Shown piece after piece: positions 59,879 to 64,000 of a DNA stretch of 64,000 bases. Position numbers and translations under genes: made by a program. Numbering within the stretch: position 1 is the first letter of the stretch; every line of letters starts with the position of its first letter. The notes below the pieces were generated by a model, which ran no database searches, was not told where the DNA came from, and saw only the letters and a list, made by a program, of their open reading frames with translations. This stretch comes from Lachnospiraceae bacterium (GTDB lineage Bacteria; Bacillota; Clostridia; Lachnospirales; Lachnospiraceae), in contig CAADTP010000004.1 of assembly GCA_900751995.1 (NCBI GenBank), positions 28,706 to 92,705 of the forward strand, written 5' to 3'.

Positions 59879-60556
59879 CTAAAACAGAAGCTGAAGTCCC
59901 ATTGCAATGATCCACATATATGCACAGGTCTTTGGGATCATCAGTAATCCGACCTTGGGCTTTGTTTTGCTGAATAAGGTTACCGGAAGATAGCATCCAA
60001 AGGAAATGATGATCGCAGCAACCATTCTTGTCATGTGATACCCATTCGCATTTCCGGAGATCGCATACAGAATGATCACACCGATACCGGTAACTGCAAA
60101 AACTGCATTTCTCAGGATGGATAATTTCATATTTCCATCATCTGTACACCAGTTATTCTGAGGAAGGAAGCATACCACGATCCTGATGATCGCAGAGATC
60201 CAGATCATTGCTTCCACTGCTGCCGGTGCATTCAGCTCCGGGAAGGTAAGCTTCCATACATACAGTAAAATAATATAAAATACAGTCATCGTGATCGAGG
60301 ATACCTGTAATCCGATTCCCAGCTGTTTCCTGATCCTCTCGCTGCTTCCATGGACAGCTCTGATGATCCTTGGCACCAGATGGAAAGCATCTCCGCCACA
60401 AAGTGTCAATGTCAGTACTCCGTAAAGGATAAACAAAGGATTACCCTTCGAAAATACAAAGAAAAGAATTCCTGCGATCAGATCGAATATCAAATATCCT
60501 GCGTCAAATATTGCCTCCATTATGTCCGGCATGTTTTTCTTACTATTTTCTCTCAT
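59879..60556 (-). CDS. Uncharacterised seven-helix-like membrane protein
   Basis: 225 residues with about seven hydrophobic segments (GYLIFDLIAGILFFVFS, PLFILYGVLTLTLC, ITMTVFYIILLYVW, AVEAMIWISAIIRIVVCFL, AVFAVTGIGVIILYAIS, MVAAIIISFGCYLPVTLF, YMWIIAMGLQLLF). Charged loop with HLVPRIIRAVHGSSERIRK. No family recognised with confidence. It is 24 bases after the MarR gene, so it is probably the target of that regulator. Confidence 0.6.
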   Translation of the reverse strand: MRENSKKNMPDIMEAIFDAGYLIFDLIAGILFFVFSKGNPLFILYGVLTLTLCGGDAFHLVPRIIRAVHGSSERIRKQLGIGLQVSSITMTVFYIILLYVWKLTFPELNAPAAVEAMIWISAIIRIVVCFLPQNNWCTDDGNMKLSILRNAVFAVTGIGVIILYAISGNANGYHMTRMVAAIIISFGCYLPVTLFSKTKPKVGLLMIPKTCAYMWIIAMGLQLLF

Positions 60557-60580
60557 GCTTCCTGCCTCTTTTTCATCATC

Positions 60581-61003
60581 TCACCTCATATATTTATCCG
60601 CATTTTCGCAGATCTTATGAAACACCTCTTTACAAATACGCTTCTCTTCCACTGTCAGGCCGTCCAAAGCGATTTTTGCAAATTCCTTCTGTGCTTTTAT
60701 TCCATCTTCAATGATCCGATCTGCCTTATTTAATAAAACGATCTCGATATGCTTCTTATTGTCCGCACTCTGGATCCTTTCGATCAGACCTCTGCTCTCC
60801 AGATTTTTCAGAGAAGAGGACACGTGGGATTTCGTCGACTTACGGACCTTAACGATCTCAGCCGCAGTATTATGCTGTGGATTGTTGTGTAAAAACATAA
60901 GGATATCATATTCCATATGCGTCAGCTGATATTTCTCACATACACTCCCTGTGACTTTTTCATAACAGCTTGTTATCGTTTTATGCTGATCCCAGAAAAA
61001 CAT
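60581..61003 (-). CDS. MarR-family transcriptional regulator
   Basis: 140 residues. Winged HTH: NTAAEIVKVRKSTKSHVSSSLKNLESRGLIERIQSADNKKHIEIVLLNKAD. GGAGGAAGGCT precedes ATG 61003. A perfect palindrome TCGTTCTA-TT-TAGAACGA lies just upstream over the expected start site, indicating autoregulation. It heads a two-gene operon with a membrane protein. Inducer unknown. Confidence 0.85.
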   Translation of the reverse strand: MFFWDQHKTITSCYEKVTGSVCEKYQLTHMEYDILMFLHNNPQHNTAAEIVKVRKSTKSHVSSSLKNLESRGLIERIQSADNKKHIEIVLLNKADRIIEDGIKAQKEFAKIALDGLTVEEKRICKEVFHKICENADKYMR

Positions 61004-61022
61004 AGCCTTCCTCCATATCTTT

Positions 61023-61068
61023 TCGTTCTATTTAGAACGATTGTATGGCATTGTTCTCTATTTGTCAA
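61023..61068 (-). promoter_or_regulatory. MarR promoter with perfect operator palindrome
   Basis: Minus strand: TTGACA (61068-61063), 17-base spacer, TACAAT (61045-61040), immediately followed by TCGTTCTA-AA-TAGAACGA (61040-61023). A partial second site, GAGAAC, lies within the spacer. Confidence 0.8.
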
Positions 61069-61109
61069 CTATAAAATATCTTCTTTCACCATTTATATAT
61101 CTGCCACAA

Positions 61110-61160
61110 ATAAAAGCTGCCGCTTTGCGATCTATCAACCGCTAAAGCGACAGCTTTCTT
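61110..61160. terminator. Terminator of the 5'-nucleotidase gene
   Basis: AAAAGCTGCCGCTTT and AAAGCGACAGCTTTCTT pair around a ~17-base loop; the minus strand continues with TTTTATTT. Confidence 0.82.
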
Positions 61161-61173
61161 CTCAGCCGTATAT

Positions 61174-63147
61174 TTATTTTGAATTTCTCTTTCCTTTTCT
61201 GACTTTGATCCTGCGGATCATCCTTCGGATCAGAAATACCACAAGCACAATGATCACGATAAAGATCAGACAAATACCTGCGATCATTGCCGAAAACTTA
61301 TTCGGCTGCTTCACCAGATCAATGATATTTCTGCTGTCCTCCACAACCTTACGTCCATGTGTCGTCTCATAATATTCCGGCACATTGGCAATTCCGTCGC
61401 CGTCTGTATCCGCAAAGGACTGCATATATCTTGCGATCGCATCCCAGGCCTTTAATTCCCTGTCATCCTCCATGATCGCCTGATCTTCCAGATTTTCAAT
61501 GGGATTCCCATCCCTGTCCTTCGGTTCAAGAGACAGTAGTCCATAGGACATTTTCATCACAGAACCAAGCATCTGACCGGTATACAGATCTGTCACAACA
61601 TGATACAGCTTGTCATCCTGGATCTCGATCCGCTCTCCGTCTGCCCTGGTGAGATAACAATCTGTCACCTTATTCAGGATCATCCGATGTGGATTGTATG
61701 CAAAATTCAATCCACTGCAATATAACCTTGCCGTTGTCATAAAATCCGATACAGAAGCGTCCACCTCCGCTGCCAGCTTCAGCTCTTTTCCGGTCAGGTA
61801 TGCACTGATCAGCGGATATCCGGCAACACCGTCCTTTCCGATCCCCAGTGAAAAGGAATTAAAAACATCCTCTACTGTGATATCGCCCTTTGTGTATGTG
61901 TCCCGCACGGTTCCGCTTGGAACAACGGCTACATCAACCGGATCACCATCATAATACTCGGAATTTTCCACTGCATATATGTATGCATCGGACATGATAT
62001 CACCAAGATTCAACTCTTCGTGCTTCGTGCCCATTTCTTCCAGACTGTTGAATTCAACATCATTTTCAGCAAGAACCTCTTCCCTTGTATAGCCGAAATC
62101 GGCAAGATAATTCTTATCCACCGTATCCATCAGGGCATCGATCTGTTCCTGTGTCGCCTGGTCCGGTTTTACATCCTCAGAAACAGGGATCAGCTCATAG
62201 GATGTCAGCTCCCACCGTCCGTCCTGTTTCTGTGTCATGGAAAGTGATCCCAGATTTCTTCCGTATTCGCCGCAGGATACGATATATGTGTTCCCATGCT
62301 GAATTGCCTCTTTCAGCTCTGTGTGCGTATGTCCGCTGATGATCAAGTCGATATCCGGCACCTCTTTTGCAAGGATCTCATCCTCCGATTTGTTCTCATC
62401 CTCCCAGGTTCCTCCATGGGACACACAAGCGATCATATCCACTTTTTCATTTTTTCGGATCTCTTCTACCGTCTGTTTTACGGCCTCAACCGGATCCTTG
62501 AACTTTAATTCACAGGTCGGTGCACATTCTAGGGCATCCTTACCGAACACACCGACTACTGCAGCCTTTACATCTCCCTTTTGAACTACTACATAATCCT
62601 TCACACCGTAGGCTTCAAATGCCGACCGGATCTGCTTCTGACCATCGCTTAATCCATCCTGCTCCATGCTGTCCCAGTCCACGTTGCACACTACCAGTGC
62701 CGGCACTGTCTCACCGGAAGCCTTCGCGGCCTCCAGCATATTTGCCAGTCCCTTTGAACGATAATCATATTCATGATTCCCCAGAGTCGTCACATCATAC
62801 CCAAGATATCCCAGCATCCGAAGCTCTGCCGCCTCCGTATCGTATACAGTCTGGATCAGTGTTCCCATGGAAAAATCGCCGCCATCCAGCACCAGGGTGT
62901 CCGGATCTTCCTGCTTCTTTTCATCGATCAGAGTTTTGATCCTTGCAAATCCGCCAACTTCTTTTTGCTCTCCATCTACGATGGTTGAAAAGCTGTTCAA
63001 ATGCGAATGTGTATCATGGCTGAACAAAACATCGATCTGTTTTGCCTCGGCTGCTTCCACCGGAACATTCCATGCAAGAGGAAGCAGCAATGCAGCAATA
63101 AGCATGATCGCCAGCAGCTTTGCTGAAATTTTCTTTCGTGTTTTCAT
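61174..63147 (-). CDS. Surface-anchored 5'-nucleotidase / 2',3'-cyclic phosphodiesterase-like metallophosphatase
   Basis: 657 residues. Signal peptide (KKISAKLLAIMLIAALLLPL...VEA), then a metallophosphoesterase domain with all motifs: SHDTHSHL, LDGGDFSMGT, TLGNHEYDY, SHGGTWED, ISGHTHTEL. A C-terminal nucleotidase domain (~340-560) follows, then an EF-hand-like DTDGDGIANVPEYYE. It ends in a membrane helix (AGICLIFIVIIVLVVFLI) with a basic tail, so the enzyme faces outward. Probably scavenges nucleotides. Monocistronic. Confidence 0.9.
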   Translation of the reverse strand: MKTRKKISAKLLAIMLIAALLLPLAWNVPVEAAEAKQIDVLFSHDTHSHLNSFSTIVDGEQKEVGGFARIKTLIDEKKQEDPDTLVLDGGDFSMGTLIQTVYDTEAAELRMLGYLGYDVTTLGNHEYDYRSKGLANMLEAAKASGETVPALVVCNVDWDSMEQDGLSDGQKQIRSAFEAYGVKDYVVVQKGDVKAAVVGVFGKDALECAPTCELKFKDPVEAVKQTVEEIRKNEKVDMIACVSHGGTWEDENKSEDEILAKEVPDIDLIISGHTHTELKEAIQHGNTYIVSCGEYGRNLGSLSMTQKQDGRWELTSYELIPVSEDVKPDQATQEQIDALMDTVDKNYLADFGYTREEVLAENDVEFNSLEEMGTKHEELNLGDIMSDAYIYAVENSEYYDGDPVDVAVVPSGTVRDTYTKGDITVEDVFNSFSLGIGKDGVAGYPLISAYLTGKELKLAAEVDASVSDFMTTARLYCSGLNFAYNPHRMILNKVTDCYLTRADGERIEIQDDKLYHVVTDLYTGQMLGSVMKMSYGLLSLEPKDRDGNPIENLEDQAIMEDDRELKAWDAIARYMQSFADTDGDGIANVPEYYETTHGRKVVEDSRNIIDLVKQPNKFSAMIAGICLIFIVIIVLVVFLIRRMIRRIKVRKGKRNSK

Positions 63148-63194
63148 AACACTCTCCTTTTGTATATAGTTTTCTTATGCATTCTTATGCATTT

Positions 63195-63608
63195 TTACAA
63201 AACCATCAATAATGTTCCCACACCGATCAAAATACATCCCATCATCGATCTTGCTGTGAATTTTTCATGCAAAAAAACAAATGCCAGTACCAGTGTGATC
63301 ACGACACTCAGCTTGTCTATCGGCACAACCTTGGATGCATCGCCTATCTGCAGGGCACGATAATAGCATAACCACGAAGCACCTGTTGCCAGACCTGAAA
63401 GGGTCAGAAACAGCCAGCTTTTTTTGCTGATTGCTGCGATCCCGCCCTGGGTATTTGTGAGGAAAACCATTCCCCAAGCCATAACTAGTACCACTATCGT
63501 TCGAATCGCTGTTGCAAGATTCGAATTAACACCGGCAATACCTATCTTGGCCAGTATGGAGGTCAGCGCCGCAAATACAGCAGACAGCAAGGCAAACACA
63601 AACCACAC
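63195..63608 (-). CDS. Half-size EamA-family membrane protein
   Basis: 137 residues forming one EamA unit of five helices: FALLSAVFAALTSILAKIGIAGV at the start, the RALQIGDASKVVPIDKLSVVITLVLAFVFLHEK core, and MMGCILIGVGTLLMVL at the end. Ten-helix relatives contain two such units; a half-size protein likely works as a dimer. Located 50 bases downstream of the nucleotidase start on the same strand but with its own unit. Substrate unknown. Confidence 0.85.
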   Translation of the reverse strand: MWFVFALLSAVFAALTSILAKIGIAGVNSNLATAIRTIVVLVMAWGMVFLTNTQGGIAAISKKSWLFLTLSGLATGASWLCYYRALQIGDASKVVPIDKLSVVITLVLAFVFLHEKFTARSMMGCILIGVGTLLMVL

Positions 63609-63666
63609 AGTAACTCCCCCCTTAAATATAAGATTTTCTTAACTATCCCAATACAAGTCCATCATA

Positions 63667-64000
63667 TCATTTCCCCTCTGATATGTCACTATTTACAATT
63701 TCCTCTGCCGTATATTCCTCTATTTCTGTCTTTGTCACCTGTTTGATATGCTTTTTTTTCAGGCGCAGATATACGAATTCCCGAAAGATAGTATAGAACA
63801 CGGAAAGCAGCGGAATGAAAACAAGCATACCTACAATTCCCATAAGGTTTCCGCCGATCGTAACTGCTGCAAGAACCCAGATCGACGGAAGTCCTACGGA
63901 TTCACCCACAACATGAGGATAGATCAGATTTCCCTCGATCTGCTGCAGCACCAGAAATACTATAATAAATAAAATTGCCTGTTTCGGATTTACCATAAAG
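63667..64000 (-). CDS. AI-2E family (PerM/YdbI-like) membrane protein, C-terminal part
   Basis: The open frame continues past the window edge; about 110 residues are visible. KQAILFIIVFLVLQQIEGNLIYPHVVGESVGLPSIWVLAAVTIGGNLMGIVGMLVFIPLLSVFYTIFREF is characteristic of the AI-2E transporter (UPF0118) C-terminal half, followed by a charged tail. Members act as exporters or Na+/H+ antiporters in various bacteria; the role here is unknown. Confidence 0.88.
   Translation of the reverse strand, partial: FMVNPKQAILFIIVFLVLQQIEGNLIYPHVVGESVGLPSIWVLAAVTIGGNLMGIVGMLVFIPLLSVFYTIFREFVYLRLKKKHIKQVTKTEIEEYTAEEIVNSDISEGK

Overview
The window is a gene-dense, mid-GC chromosomal segment from a low-GC Gram-positive anaerobe, most likely a Lachnospiraceae (Clostridia) gut bacterium. 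This rests on gene content: FabK instead of FabI, a flavodiiron/rubredoxin protein, T-box control, Clostridia-restricted DUF families (DUF3877, DUF4317), PrsA-like lipoproteins, and strong AGGAGG-type ribosome binding sites. No rRNA, tRNA, CRISPR array, prophage or complete insertion sequence was seen. Most genes lie on the minus strand.

Layout. 1-6.8 kb: end of nth, a DUF3877 gene, and a minus-strand run of an internally deleted AraC regulator, an 8-oxoguanine glycosylase, an esterase and a condensation-like acyltransferase. Next to it is an unlisted 26-codon peptide gene, then an HD hydrolase and an orphan HicB-like gene. 6.8-16.8 kb: a complete type II fatty-acid synthesis operon (fabH-fabK-fabD-fabG-fabF-accB-fabZ-accC-accDA) ending in a FabT-like MarR gene. 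It has a strong promoter overlapped by a TTTGAT-N-ATCAAA palindrome, a fused accD-accA gene, and no acpP. 16.9-25 kb: housekeeping genes, then a Crp/Fnr regulator divergent from a four-domain flavodiiron protein with a palindrome at -41.5, then glycerate kinase beside the remnant of a CdaR-type regulator. 25-34.6 kb: SH3-repeat secreted protein, DnaJ-like and Hsp20 genes with closely matching promoters, a PTS IIC/aldo-keto reductase pair, an AraC regulator facing a GH36-like glycosidase, and a PRTase-fold protein.

34.6-38.6 kb: an Rpn-type nuclease, then about 800 bases without a credible gene. That stretch holds three to four 71-bp direct repeats and a roughly 270-bp foldback element that could form a multibranched RNA; DUF4317 and HAD phosphatase genes follow. 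38.6-44 kb: PrsA-like lipoprotein, a DnaA-box cluster, mfd, pth. 44-49 kb: a metal-homeostasis-like cluster with three different CobW/G3E GTPases (one with four 19-residue His/Cys repeats) and two small or unknown proteins. 49-54.8 kb: a TRAP transporter whose large permease is fused to two tandem, nearly identical solute-binding domains. It is preceded by its small permease and a T-box leader, so amino-acid (probably isoleucine) starvation should switch it on; an AGCS amino-acid symporter lies just upstream. 55-64 kb: lysophospholipase-like hydrolase, nitroreductase, an rsmJ / HipA-like kinase / EamA exporter operon, an autoregulated MarR-membrane protein operon, a surface 5'-nucleotidase, a half-size EamA protein, and a truncated AI-2E family gene.

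The strongest candidates for something new are the T-box-controlled DctQ / DctM-DctP-DctP transporter, the foldback/repeat island at 35.85-36.40 kb, and the three-CobW cluster.
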